Positions 17,735 through 27,062 of a stretch of DNA of 64,000 nt are shown one piece after another. Where the stretch lies: NCBI GenBank assembly GCA_963796225.1, contig CAWCLK010000019.1, positions 1-64,000 of the forward strand, in the 5' to 3' direction. Every line of letters starts with the position of its first letter. The first letter of the stretch is position 1. This stretch comes from CAWCLK01 sp963796225 (GTDB taxonomy: Bacteria; Actinomycetota; Nitriliruptoria; Nitriliruptorales; Nitriliruptoraceae). The position numbers and the translations under genes were made by a program. The notes under the pieces are model-generated. The model saw only the letters and a list, made by a program, of their open reading frames with translations, did not search any database and was not told the DNA's origin.

Positions 17735-18351
17735 CACCCGATCACGATCGACGTGACGACGGCGCCGAGCGTCGCCTGTCGGCCGTCCCCCCGGTCGACG
17801 CCTCCGCACTGGACGACGGCGAGCTGATGGCCGCCGTCGCCCGGGGCGACGAGGCCGCCTTCGCGGAGCTGTACGACCGGATGTCCCGGATGGTCTTCGG
17901 CGTCGTCCGCAAGGTCGTCCGCGACCCCTCGCAGTCCGAGGAGGTCGCCCAGGAGGTCTTCGTGGAGGTCTGGCGCACGGCCACCCGCTTCGAGTCCGAA
18001 CGAGGATCCGTGAAGACCTGGGTGCTGACCATGGCCCACCGCCGCGCCATCGACCGCGTGCGGTCCGAACAGGCCTCCCGCGACCGCACCGAGCGCGTCG
18101 GGCACCGCGAGCGGATGCGCCCCTTCGACGAGGTCTCCGAGGACGTCCAGACCCGCTTCGAGCACCAGCAGGTGCGGGCTGCCCTCGACCACCTCACCGA
18201 CCTGCAACGAGAAGCCGTGGAGCTCGCGTTCTACGGCGGTTACACCTACCGAGAGGTCGCCGAGCTGCTCGACGCCCCACTGGGGACCGTCAAGACACGC
18301 ATGCGCGACGGCCTCATCCGACTTCGCGACGCCATGGGGGTGGCGCAATGA
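17731..18351 (+). CDS. sigK: ECF RNA polymerase sigma factor, SigK-like
   Basis: This 206-residue protein carries sigma region 2 (AFAELYDRMSRMVFGVVRKV ... EEVAQEVFVEVWR) and region 4 (TDLQREAVELAFYGGYTYREVAELL ... GTVKTRMRDGL). It is directly followed, with a four-base overlap, by an RskA-type anti-sigma gene, the arrangement of SigK/ECF19. In mycobacteria SigK drives fasciclin lipoprotein genes and neighbours, and a fasciclin gene is 1.8 kb upstream here. The symbol rests on this context and is not proved by the sequence. Confidence 0.85.
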   Translation: MTPDHDRRDDGAERRLSAVPPVDASALDDGELMAAVARGDEAAFAELYDRMSRMVFGVVRKVVRDPSQSEEVAQEVFVEVWRTATRFESERGSVKTWVLTMAHRRAIDRVRSEQASRDRTERVGHRERMRPFDEVSEDVQTRFEHQQVRAALDHLTDLQREAVELAFYGGYTYREVAELLDAPLGTVKTRMRDGLIRLRDAMGVAQ

Positions 18352-19112
18352 TGCATCCCGACCTCCACACGCTGACCGGGGCCTACGCCCTGGATGCGCT
18401 GGACCCCGACGAACGAGACGCCTTCGAGGCGCACCTGCCCGACTGCGGCCCCTGCCGCGAGGAGGTCGAGGGCTTCCTGGCCACGACCGCCCTGCTCGGC
18501 AGCGCCGTGGCCGCCGCCCCGCCCTCGGGGATGAAGGGCGCGGTGCTCGACACCGTCGCCCGGACCCGGCAGGACGCCCCCGGTGGCCCCGATCCCGTCC
18601 GTCCCCCGAGCCGCCGCGACACCGTGGTCGACCTCAGCCGTCGGCCCGCCCGGCGTGCCTGGATGGACCGCCTGCTGCTCCCGGCGGCAGCCGTGATGGC
18701 CATCGTGGTCGCGGGCATGTCGATCGTGGTCGGCAGCCTCAACCGCCGCCTCGACGACGTCGTCCCGGCCAACGAGATCGCCGCCGTGGCCGCTGCCGAG
18801 GACCTGCAGACCTGGGAGGCGACGCTGCCCGACGGCGGCTCCGCCCGGGTCGTGTACTCGGCCTCGCGGGGCGAGGGCTGGTTCCTCGCGGACGGGCTGG
18901 CCGCCACCGACCCCGGCACCGTCTACGAGCTCTGGCTCATCGACGACGAGGGCCCGGCCCCGGCCGGCCTCTTCGACACCAGCGACGGGCTCGCCGCCCA
19001 TTCCTTCACCGGCACGGTCGACGGCGTCAGCGCCATCGGCGTGACCGTCGAGCCGGCCTCGGGCTCCCCCCAGCCGACCTCGGACCCGGTCGTGGTCGTC
19101 GAGGTCGCCTGA
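18348..19112 (+). CDS. rskA: RskA-like anti-sigma factor
   Basis: The 254-residue protein has an N-terminal zinc-binding anti-sigma motif HLPDCGPC (HxxxCxxC at about residues 29-36), a proline-rich linker, one transmembrane helix (about residues 105-127) and an extracytoplasmic RskA domain containing YELWLIDDEGPAPAGLF. It should hold the sigma factor at the membrane and release it on an envelope signal. Its start overlaps the sigma stop. Confidence 0.9.
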   Translation: MMHPDLHTLTGAYALDALDPDERDAFEAHLPDCGPCREEVEGFLATTALLGSAVAAAPPSGMKGAVLDTVARTRQDAPGGPDPVRPPSRRDTVVDLSRRPARRAWMDRLLLPAAAVMAIVVAGMSIVVGSLNRRLDDVVPANEIAAVAAAEDLQTWEATLPDGGSARVVYSASRGEGWFLADGLAATDPGTVYELWLIDDEGPAPAGLFDTSDGLAAHSFTGTVDGVSAIGVTVEPASGSPQPTSDPVVVVEVA

Positions 19113-19171
19113 CGAGAGCTGACCTACGACTGGGAGTGCTGACCGCTCGCGGAACCCTCCCCTCCACGCGC

Positions 19172-19187
19172 GGGCCCCAGGGGGCCC
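19172..19187 (+). terminator. short hairpin after the anti-sigma gene
   Basis: GGGCCC, four bases, GGGCCC forms a short stem 60 bases after the stop. Stability is moderate. CTACGACTGG, also present in the inverted repeat at 15185-15204, occurs nearby at 19124-19133. Confidence 0.4.
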
Positions 19188-19241
19188 ACGAGGTGGTCAC
19201 TGTGGGTCGGCGGCCGGCAGTCTCACGGCGGCTGGAGGGTG

Positions 19242-19853
19242 ATGGCGGGGCGTCGCGGGGCGCGGGGCGCCGGGGCCGGGAACCGTGCCGCGATCGCGGA
19301 GATGGGTCTGGCTGTGGTGGCCGGCATCGGACTGGGGCGCTGACATCCGTACTGCAGGGTCGGCTGGGGCCTCTGGACCCGCTCGTCAACTCGGCCGGAT
19401 CATGGTGTGTCGTTGCGGCGCTGCTCGCCTCCCGAACTCGTCGCCCCGTCCTGGCCGTGTCCATCGGCGTGCTCACGCTGTGGTCGTTGCTGGGCGGATA
19501 CCTGTTGGCCACGGAGATGCGCGACCTGTCGATGTCGCAGACCTTCGTCCTCTTCTGGGTGGCCTGCGGGGCGGTCGGAGGACCGGTCGTGGGACTGGCG
19601 GGTTCGTGGTTGCGCCATCATGGAGCGTGGCGAGCGTCCCTCGCTGTGACCGCGTTGGCCGGCCTGTTGCTGGGCGAGGCCATCTACGGCTTGACGGTCG
19701 TGGTGGAGACGACGGGTGTCGTCTACTGGGTCCTGGAGGCGGTGGTCGGCCTTGCCGTCACTGGGGGCATGGGCCGCGGGGCGCCGACCCGATGCCCCAA
19801 TGGCTCGCCTGGGGGTGGTCGGCACCGCCGTCGTGGCCACCTCTTCCTACTGA
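19242..19853 (+). CDS. DUF6518-like membrane protein (two compensating frameshifts)
   Basis: A GGAGG site precedes ATG at 19242. Read in three pieces, the protein has about 203 residues and several helices: MGLAVVAGIGLG, then after a missing base near 19335 ALTSVLQGRLGPLDPLVNSAGSW and helices through LEAVVGLAVTGG, then after an extra base near 19780 a natural end PMARLGVVGTAVVATSSY. Length and the LQGR...N-SG-W pattern fit the DUF6518 family as I recall it. The function is unknown. The following 19854-20107 shows no gene or clear signal. Confidence 0.55.
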
Positions 19854-20107
19854 TGGCGTCGCGGTGTCGGTCTCCACGGCCGAAGCAGCCCATGACGCTC
19901 GCCGCACCCACATGCACCCGACGCGCGGGCGCGGGTCCGAGCACGGCTCGCGCCGCCGAAGCCGGCCCGACACGTGGGCGGTGCGGGTCGGCGCGGGAGG
20001 TGGCGAGGCGGAGGTCAGTCTGCACGAAACGCGCAGGCGTGCCTGGCGAGGAATGCGATCTTCGCCGCCGTCGGAGGCGAGACGAGTGGGGCTAGGGGTG
20101 GTGCCGA

Positions 20108-21326
20108 TCAGGCGTAGCTGTGCAGGCCGACCACGATCATGTTCACGACGAAGTAGGTGAACATCAGCACGGCGTAGGCGAGGATGCCGAGCCAGCCGGC
20201 GCGGCGTCCACGCATGCCGCGGGTGGCGCGGGCGTGCAGGTAGCCGGCGTAGGCGACCCAGGTGAGGAACGCCGAGGTCTCCTTGGGGTCCCAGCCCCAG
20301 TACCGGCCCCAGGACTGCTCGGCCCAGATGGCACCCATGATGACCGCGAAGGTCCACACCGGGAAGCCGAAGGCGATGGTGCGGTAGGTCAGGGCGTCGA
20401 GCGTCGCGGCGTCGGGCAGGTACGGGCACGAACCAGCGCGCCAGCACCGCGGCCAGCGCCAGCGTGGTGTTGATCGCCAGGAAGCGCATGGGGCTGCCCG
20501 AGTCGACCCAGAACACCCACGAGATCACCCCGGCGCCCGCCCAGGTGCCCGCGGCGAGCCACCACGGGTTGATCGTGGCCCGCATCTCGGCGCGGTGGCG
20601 GGCGACCTCGTCGGCGTCCGGGTGGGCGGACTCCTCGTCCGGGGCGATGCGACCGTCGACCACGTCCTCGGGGTCGTCGAGCAGGGCCGTCGAGGTCCGG
20701 GGGCGCTGCATGTCGGACGCGGCGGCCGCCCCGACCGTGGAGCCACCCCCGGTCGCGCGCGCCCCGAGGGCCGCGAGGCGGCGCTCGGCGGTGTCGCGGA
20801 TCAGGTACAGCCCGGTGAAGACGAAGGCGACGGTGAAGATCCCGGCGGCGAACACGATCGCGGAGACGTGGATGGCCCGCCACCACGAGTCGAGGATCGG
20901 CATGAGCGGGCCCGGGTCGTCGTACACCAGCAGCGACACGCCCATGGTCAGGATGGCCCCGAGGAGCACGAAGCCCATCAGCTCGGGGCGGCGGAGCTTC
21001 CACTGCACGACCAGCAGGCCGCCGAGCACGACGGTGAGCGCCATGACGGTGGAGAACTCGAACATGTTGCCCAGCGGCGGCCGTCCGGCGGCGATGGAGC
21101 GCGTGACCATGTGGGTGATCAGCGTCGCCGCCCCGCCGACGGTGAGCACCGTCGCGATGGCGCGGGCCCGACGGCCCTTCGTGGCCCGGTCGGAGGCGTC
21201 GACGCCCTCCCCGACACGGCCGAACGCCATGGCGTACAGGTAGGCCAGCATCCCGCTCGTCAGCAGCAGCAGCGTGACGGGCGAGTACAGCACCCGGGAC
21301 AGGTCGGCCAGCTGGCTGGAGGTCAT
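20108..21326 (-). CDS. ccsB: cytochrome c biogenesis protein CcsB/ResC (frameshifted)
   Basis: CcsB with ResB forms the System II haem handling and ligation complex. The C-terminal part has the haem-binding tryptophan motif WAEQSWGRYWGWDPKETSAF and conserved histidines in flanking helices; the N-terminal part has GNMFEFSTVMALTVVLG. One extra base in the G run 20424-20426 breaks the frame between them; across it the protein has about 405 residues, which is normal. The ATG at 21326 overlaps the resB stop. It is the last gene of the long respiratory operon. Confidence 0.85.
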
Positions 21327-23065
21327 CGTGGGTCCCCCTGCAGGGTGGGAGCGGCGTGGGCGTGGTCCGCGGACGGGCCCGGACCGGGTTCGGTCCCGGG
21401 TGGGTCCTCGGCGCTGCCGGTGGCCCGGCGCAGCCGGTCCACGAGGTCGTCGAACTCCTCCTCGAACGCCTGCGGGCGCTGGAAGGCACGGCCGGCGACC
21501 GTGACGAGGGTACCGCCGTCCGGCTGGCGCTCGGCGCGCACCCAGATGCGCCGCCGGTAGGCGTACAGCGCCGGGAGGAGGCCGAGCAGCATCAGGCCGG
21601 CCCCCAGCAGCAGGAAGGGCACGGTCGGCTGGCGGGAGACCTGGAAGCCGACCCATCGGCGCAGCTCGGGGAACGAGATCGTGATGCCGTCGCTGGTCTC
21701 GAAGCTCTGCCCGAGCGCGATCGGGATCTGCGCGTCGGTCAGCTCGAGCCCGGTGGTGTCGAGGCGGTTGACGTTCTGGGCCTTGTCCAGGCGCAGGTCG
21801 CCGCGGAACAGGTCGACGACCATGAGCGGGGCGTCCGCCCACGGCAGGCCGCGGTCCATGATGACCTGGCCCTCGTCGTTGACGGCCGTGGGGAACAGCG
21901 AGAGCCCCAGGCCGACGTCCGGGTCGGGACGGGCGGCCTTGACGGCGGTGCGGAAGTACCCGGCGTTGGTCTGGTTGGCGGTCAGGAAGGCGTCGTAGAC
22001 GACCTCGCCGTCGACCTCGACCACCATCCGCGGGGCGTAGCCCCACTCGAGCTGGTGGATCTTCATCCCGTCGACCACCAGCGGGTCGTTGCCGCCGACG
22101 GTGTCCTGGAAGGAGCTGCCGTCGGGCTGGGTGATGGTGACCTCGGACTGGAACAGCGACGGGGTGCCGGCGAAGCGGGGGTCGCGGACCCAGTCGATGT
22201 CGAACTGGTCCAGGTGCATCGTGAAGCCGGGGTGGTCGTCCGGGCTCCACCACCGCCCCGGGGTGGTGCCCCAGTAGGCCAGCTGGGTGTCGGTGAAGGC
22301 CTTGCCCTCGATGATGCCGACCTGGCCCTTGAACCCCAGGAGCTGGCCGAACACCACCGCGAGCAGCAGCACGTAGAAGGACAGGTGGAAGGCCAACGAG
22401 CCACCCTCGCGGGACACGATGCCCTTCTCGGCGGCCACGTCGCGCTGCGGTGCGGCGTCTGCGACGTCCACGTCGTGGGCCGCGGCGGTGCGCTCGGCCA
22501 CGGCGGAGCGGTCCTCGTCGGCGGCGCGGAGGCGGAACCGGCGACGGCCGAGCTCGCGCCGGACCTCGGCCTCGACCTCGGTCGGGGTCCGCGAGGTCGT
22601 GAAGGAGGCCTGGTGCGGGTGCTGGTCGAGGTGGCGGGTCGCCGGGGGCGACCCTGCCGCGTCAGCTTCCACCAGGCCCGGATGCGGGGCAGCAGGCAGG
22701 CCGTCAACGACAGGAACAGCAGCATCAGCAGGGCGAGGAAGATCGGCGCCCCGTACATGTCGTAGGCGCCGAGGCCGTCGAGCAGGGCGGACACGGCCCG
22801 TCCCGGCCCCTCGGTCCCGGCCCGCCACGCCTGCACCGTGCTGGGGACGTTGGGTTCCTGTGGGACCAGCGTGGCCACCATGGTCAGCACGCCCAGGGCC
22901 GCCAGCAGCAGCAGGGCGGTCTTCATGCGGGTCAGCCAGCGCCACCCCATGCGCACCGAGGACCACACGAAGCCGGCGGGTCCCTGCGGGGGCGCGTGCA
23001 CGCCGAGCGGGGCGGACCTCGGGGTTCGCCTCGGGCGGGTCGAAGGAGTCGACCTGGCGGCTCAC
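21323..23065 (-). CDS. resB: cytochrome c biogenesis protein ResB (two frameshifts)
   Basis: ResB is the partner of CcsB. The protein shows the conserved start MGWRWLTRMKTALLLLAALG, a periplasmic region with GPAGFVWSSVRM, FHLSFYVLLLAVVFGQLLG and a C-terminal helix FLLLGAGLMLLGLLPALY. Reading needs one base removed near 23009-23012 and one added in the run 22644-22648; the two cancel and give about 580 residues, the usual size. The GTG at 23065 overlaps the upstream stop, which supports this start even though it lies before the first shift. Confidence 0.85.
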   Translation of the reverse strand: MSRQVDSFDPPEANPEVRPARRARAPAGTRRLRVVLGAHGVALADPHEDRPAAAGGPGRADHGGHAGPTGTQRPQHGAGVAGRDRGAGTGRVRPARRPRRLRHVRGADLPRPADAAVPVVDGLPAAPHPGLVEADAAGSPPATRHLDQHPHQASFTTSRTPTEVEAEVRRELGRRRFRLRAADEDRSAVAERTAAAHDVDVADAAPQRDVAAEKGIVSREGGSLAFHLSFYVLLLAVVFGQLLGFKGQVGIIEGKAFTDTQLAYWGTTPGRWWSPDDHPGFTMHLDQFDIDWVRDPRFAGTPSLFQSEVTITQPDGSSFQDTVGGNDPLVVDGMKIHQLEWGYAPRMVVEVDGEVVYDAFLTANQTNAGYFRTAVKAARPDPDVGLGLSLFPTAVNDEGQVIMDRGLPWADAPLMVVDLFRGDLRLDKAQNVNRLDTTGLELTDAQIPIALGQSFETSDGITISFPELRRWVGFQVSRQPTVPFLLLGAGLMLLGLLPALYAYRRRIWVRAERQPDGGTLVTVAGRAFQRPQAFEEEFDDLVDRLRRATGSAEDPPGTEPGPGPSADHAHAAPTLQGDPR

Positions 23066-24435
23066 AGCGGCGCCTCGAAGCCCTGGATCATGGGACGCAT
23101 CCAGACGATCAGGTGGTCCCACACGCCAGTCGCGAACGCCACGCCGACCAGGACCAGCAGGCCCCCGCCGGCGATCTGCAGGACCCGGGCGTTGCGCTTG
23201 AGCACGTCCAGGGCGCCGGCCAGGCGACGGAACAGCAGCCCGAACAGGATGAAGGGGAGACCGAGCCCCAGCGCGTACACGAACCCGAGCACCGCCCCGC
23301 GCCACGACACGCCGCCGGTGGTGTTGATGGAGAGGGTCAGGATCGCGCCGGCGGTGGGCCCCAGGCACGGCGTCCACCCGACCCCGAACACGAACCCGAG
23401 GATCGGGGCGCCGGCGAGCCCGGAGTCGGGGGCGCGCGAGGCCACACGGAACTCGCGCATCAGCGTCCCGCGTGCCATCAGCACGCCGAGCACGACGACC
23501 AGCGCACCCATCAGCACCCGTGCCACCACGTTGCCCTCGAGGAACGTCAGGGCGCTGGTGGCCGCCCCGATCATCACGAAGGGCACGGCGAAGCCGACCA
23601 CGAACAGCAGCGAGCCGACCAGCACCCGCCCGCGTCGCCGCAGGTCCGCGGAGGCGAGCTCCTCACCGGACAGGCCGGTCATGAACGACAGGTAGCCGGG
23701 GACGAGCGGGATCACGCACGGCGACGCGAACGACACGACCCCGGCGGCGAACGCGACCGTGGCCGCGATCAGCAGGTTCGCGTCGAAGATGACGTTGGCG
23801 GGCCCGCTCATGTCGGCTGGCTCCTCCGCCAGCGTCCGGGCCAGGGCCACGACCTCGTCGTAGGACGTCTGGCCGAACAGGGACACGGCGACCCGCCCCT
23901 GCCGGTCGACCAGGACCGTGGAGGGCAGGGTGCGGGGACCGATCCCGGAGAACCGGGCGGCGAACTGGGCCGCGGGGTCCTCGATCGACGGGTAGGGGAT
24001 GGCGAACTCGGCCTCGTGCGACAGCGCGTTGGTCGACGAGTCGTCCTTGACGTTCACGCCGAGGAAGGACACGTCCATGTCTGCCAACGCCTCGGCGGCG
24101 TCGTTGAGTTCCGGCTGTTCGCTGCGGCACGGGCCACACCACGACGCCCAGAAGTTCATGACGACGACGTCCCCGGCGTAGTCGTCGACGCTGATCGTCG
24201 TGTCCTCACCCAGCACCGGCACGGCCACGTCGGGCGCGGCGGGGCGGGCGGCGGGCTCGGCCAGGCACACACCGGGACGGACCCCCGGCAGCCGGTCGGT
24301 GCAGGCCGCGTCGCCACCCGTGACGAGCACCACGGCGACGACCGCGACGGCCAGCACCAGGGCGATGCCGAGCCAACGGAGCGGGCCGGCGGTTCCCCGC
24401 CGGCCCTCCTCCTCGATGCGCTGGTCGCCGGTCAC
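23062..24435 (-). CDS. ccdA: thiol-disulfide redoxin fused to CcdA
   Basis: Residues 1-210 are a membrane-anchored TlpA/ResA-like redoxin with a signal-anchor helix and the active site FWASWCGPCRSEQ. Residues from about 211 to 457 are CcdA/DsbD-like with six helices and conserved Cys/Pro motifs FASPCVIPLVPGYLSF and GVGWTPCLGPT. CcdA passes electrons across the membrane to keep apocytochrome cysteines reduced for haem attachment. The join is in frame, but an internal ATG with an upstream GGAGGAG and an overlapping out-of-frame TGA sits at the boundary (23811), so CcdA may also be made separately. A hidden indel is an alternative. Both ends overlap neighbours. Confidence 0.85.
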   Translation of the reverse strand: MTGDQRIEEEGRRGTAGPLRWLGIALVLAVAVVAVVLVTGGDAACTDRLPGVRPGVCLAEPAARPAAPDVAVPVLGEDTTISVDDYAGDVVVMNFWASWCGPCRSEQPELNDAAEALADMDVSFLGVNVKDDSSTNALSHEAEFAIPYPSIEDPAAQFAARFSGIGPRTLPSTVLVDRQGRVAVSLFGQTSYDEVVALARTLAEEPADMSGPANVIFDANLLIAATVAFAAGVVSFASPCVIPLVPGYLSFMTGLSGEELASADLRRRGRVLVGSLLFVVGFAVPFVMIGAATSALTFLEGNVVARVLMGALVVVLGVLMARGTLMREFRVASRAPDSGLAGAPILGFVFGVGWTPCLGPTAGAILTLSINTTGGVSWRGAVLGFVYALGLGLPFILFGLLFRRLAGALDVLKRNARVLQIAGGGLLVLVGVAFATGVWDHLIVWMRPMIQGFEAPL

Positions 24436-25370
24436 TGGCGGATGGGGACCGCGAGGCGCTCGGGCTCGGAGATCTCCTCGAGCGCCTTCTTCTCGCGCTG
24501 CTCGATCCGGTCCAGGCCGAACAGCGACAGGACGAACAGCACGAGCGCGATCAGCGTCCACACCATGGACGGGAACCACAGGGTGCTGGGCTGCTGGAAG
24601 GCGAACATCGGCTGGGTGTCGACGATCACCTCCACGGGGTCACCCTCGACGCCCTCGGCGGGCTGGAAGGTGGCGACCACCTGGACGTTCGCACCCGCGA
24701 GCTGGATGCCGTCCTCGACGTTGACCCGGACCTCGTCGTTCTCGAGCGCGGCGGTGAAGAACGGGTCCGCGCGCAGGTAGTCGCCGGCGGCGTCGCCGGC
24801 CTGGTCCTCGAGGCCCGTCTGGGCGGCCTCGATGTACGCGGCGCGGCGTTCCCCGCCCAGCTGCGGTTGTCCGTCCTCGACGCGCAGGAGCAGGTCCATC
24901 ATCAGGGCGGAGGCCTGGGTCGCGCTGCCGGCCAGCGCCCCGTACGCGGGGTTGGCCTCCAGCTCGTCCTCGCTGGCGCCCTGCAGGCCGAGCTCCTCCG
25001 CCGGCGTCTCGAAGTTGTCCAGGTCCTGGGTGGACGAGAAGTACTCCGCGCGGGCCGAACCGGGCTCGAAGGGATACCAGTGCGACGCGTAGGTGTCGGC
25101 GGCCTGGCCGGGGAAGTTCTGCACGCCACCGAAGGTCGGCGTGCCCGGCGCCCCGAACCACCAGAACACGCCCAGCATCATGCAGAAGCCGAAGAACGCG
25201 GTCGAGTAGATCAGCGCGCCCTTCTTGGCCCCGTAGTTGGACCACAGCAGCGCGAACACCGAGCCGCAGAAGATGACGATGCCGATGGGCACGGCCAGCT
25301 TGGCGGCGATGTGGTCGCCCGGGATGCCCTCGGCACCCTCGCTGGCCAGGAACAGCACGTGGGTCAGCAT
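24432..25370 (-). CDS. unknown membrane protein of the cytochrome bc operon
   Basis: This 312-residue protein has two N-terminal helices (about residues 25-45 and 53-73), a large acidic periplasmic region of about 190 residues, and one C-terminal helix (SMVWTLIALVLFVLSLFG) before a basic tail. No cofactor motif is visible. GGAGG lies nine bases before the ATG. It sits four bases after the cytochrome c gene and overlaps the redoxin gene, so it is made together with the cytochrome complex; a structural or assembly subunit is my guess. Confidence 0.7.
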   Translation of the reverse strand: MLTHVLFLASEGAEGIPGDHIAAKLAVPIGIVIFCGSVFALLWSNYGAKKGALIYSTAFFGFCMMLGVFWWFGAPGTPTFGGVQNFPGQAADTYASHWYPFEPGSARAEYFSSTQDLDNFETPAEELGLQGASEDELEANPAYGALAGSATQASALMMDLLLRVEDGQPQLGGERRAAYIEAAQTGLEDQAGDAAGDYLRADPFFTAALENDEVRVNVEDGIQLAGANVQVVATFQPAEGVEGDPVEVIVDTQPMFAFQQPSTLWFPSMVWTLIALVLFVLSLFGLDRIEQREKKALEEISEPERLAVPIRQ

Positions 25371-25374
25371 CGGG

Positions 25375-26418
25375 TCATTCCTCCGTGGCCGCGTCGTCGG
25401 ACGCCGGGGTGGGTTCGCCGCCGATCTGGCCGTACCGCGGGCCACCGGTGACCTGCTGCTGGAAGATGTAGTCGATGACCGCGTCCATGGCGTCCTCGGT
25501 CAGGACGTTGGCGAACGAGGGCATCATCGCGCCGGTGGGTACGTAGCGACCGTTCATCAGCGTGCCGCGGATGGTCTCCTCGACAGCCGCACGCGCCTCG
25601 TCGTCGCCGGCCTCCCAGCCGTAGCGCTCGAAGACGTTCTGCAGCGTCGGGCCGACCTGGCCCTGCAGCTGGTCGCCGTGGCACCGGGCGCAGTTGTTGG
25701 TGTAGACCGCCTTGCCGTCGCCGAGCGCACCCTCGAAGGCCTGGGCGTCGGGGGTCTCCACCTGGTCGTTCTGGATGGCGAGCAGGTAGTCCACGATCGA
25801 GTTGATCTGCAGGTCGTTCAGCGGGCCCTGGTAGGCCGAGCCCCACGCGGGCATCGGCGTGCCCGGACGCCCCTGCTTGATCGTGGTGGTCATGAAGTGC
25901 TCGACGTCGGTGACGATGTCCGACTCGGCGTAGCGGGCCTGGATGTTCGACAGGTTCGGGGCCGGCCACGGGGCGTCGGCGTTGTACGGGTTCGGGGCCG
26001 AGCCGCCCCCGGCGTCGGCGCCGTGGCAGGTCGCGCAGTTGGTGGAGAAGAGCGTGCGCCCCTCCTCCACCGAGTCCATGTAGAACTCGTCGGTCTTGTT
26101 GTTGATGCGGGCCGGCTCGATCACCCAGTACGCCGCGACGAACACCGCGGAGAACAGCGAGAGGGCGACACCCCACGCCATCGCGCGCTCGAGGCCGGTG
26201 GTCTCGAGCTCCTCGTCGGAGTGGTAGGGGCGCATCGCCAGCGGGATGTCGCCGAGGCGACGGGCCCCGGCCTTGCGCTTGCCCGGGCCCACGACGACGT
26301 AGGCGACCGCGAAGGCGGCCAGCGCCACGATCAGCGTGATCACGACGACCGTCGACAGGCCGCTGCCACCACCCTCGGCGGCCTCGGTGGCCTCGGTGGC
26401 CAGGAGCAACAGGTCCAT
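25375..26418 (-). CDS. qcrC: dihaem cytochrome c subunit of menaquinol:cytochrome c reductase
   Basis: The 347-residue protein has one helix near the N-terminus, a second helix at about 80-100 and then two c-type haem sites, CATCH and CARCH, each with a downstream Met-bearing segment (GTPMPAW and GAMMPSF). This is the layout of actinobacterial QcrC, which replaces a separate soluble cytochrome c. It lies between the Rieske gene and an unknown membrane subunit. Its haem attachment should need the System II genes that follow in the same operon. Confidence 0.9.
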   Translation of the reverse strand: MDLLLLATEATEAAEGGGSGLSTVVVITLIVALAAFAVAYVVVGPGKRKAGARRLGDIPLAMRPYHSDEELETTGLERAMAWGVALSLFSAVFVAAYWVIEPARINNKTDEFYMDSVEEGRTLFSTNCATCHGADAGGGSAPNPYNADAPWPAPNLSNIQARYAESDIVTDVEHFMTTTIKQGRPGTPMPAWGSAYQGPLNDLQINSIVDYLLAIQNDQVETPDAQAFEGALGDGKAVYTNNCARCHGDQLQGQVGPTLQNVFERYGWEAGDDEARAAVEETIRGTLMNGRYVPTGAMMPSFANVLTEDAMDAVIDYIFQQQVTGGPRYGQIGGEPTPASDDAATEE

Positions 26419-26455
26419 CAGGCTTCTTCCTCGAAAGCTCGGCAGGGCGTCGAGG

Positions 26456-27052
26456 TCACAGGTCGACGCAGTGCGGGCCCTCAGGCTCCTGCTGGAGCAC
26501 GCGGGCGGTACGGGCGGGGCCGGTGACGATCGTGCCGGTGTTCACCACGAGGTTGCCGTTGGTGATCTCGGCCGGGAAGCGGTCGAGCCCGCGCGGGGCG
26601 GGGCCACCGACCCACTCGCCCCAGCGGTTGTACTTGGACCCGTGGCACGGGCACTCGAACCACTGGGAGGACTGGCACCACGGCACCCGGCAGCCCAGGT
26701 GGACGCACTTGTGGTACAGGGCCATCAGGCCAGCGCCGGAGTCGGTCACCGGCCCGATCTCGCCGTAGGCGTCGGTGGCACCGGGGTGGTTCGGGTCGTA
26801 CTCGACCACGTACAGGCGACCCGAGGGGTAGACGAAGGGGGCCTTCTCGGACCGGATGCCGGCGAGGATCTCCTCGGCGGGACCGAGGTCGATGGTCGCA
26901 CCGAAGCCCTCGCCCAGGTTCGGCCAGAGGAACCCCAGCACACCGGCGCCGAAGGCGCCCAGCCCCGCGCTGACACCACCGACGAGGCTGTAGCGCAGGA
27001 AGGTGCGCCGCTCGACCGGCTTGATCTCGGGAAGTCGTCGCGTGTCGCTCAT
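26456..27052 (-). CDS. qcrA: Rieske iron-sulfur subunit
   Basis: The 198-residue protein carries a twin-arginine-like start (VERRTFLRYSLVGGVSAG) with one membrane anchor and the Rieske [2Fe-2S] motifs HKCVHLGC and CPCHGSKYN, giving the two Cys and two His ligands plus the disulfide pair. Actinobacterial QcrA usually has three helices; this one has a single anchor and so is more like the Gram-positive/b6f type. The ATG at 27052 lies 10 bases after the cytochrome b stop. Confidence 0.93.
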   Translation of the reverse strand: MSDTRRLPEIKPVERRTFLRYSLVGGVSAGLGAFGAGVLGFLWPNLGEGFGATIDLGPAEEILAGIRSEKAPFVYPSGRLYVVEYDPNHPGATDAYGEIGPVTDSGAGLMALYHKCVHLGCRVPWCQSSQWFECPCHGSKYNRWGEWVGGPAPRGLDRFPAEITNGNLVVNTGTIVTGPARTARVLQQEPEGPHCVDL

Positions 27053-27062
27053 GGAGTCGCTC

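Noticed and set aside
19854..20107. Possible gene between the DUF6518-like gene and ccsB
   Set aside because: Open frames here lack a ribosome-binding site and protein-like composition.
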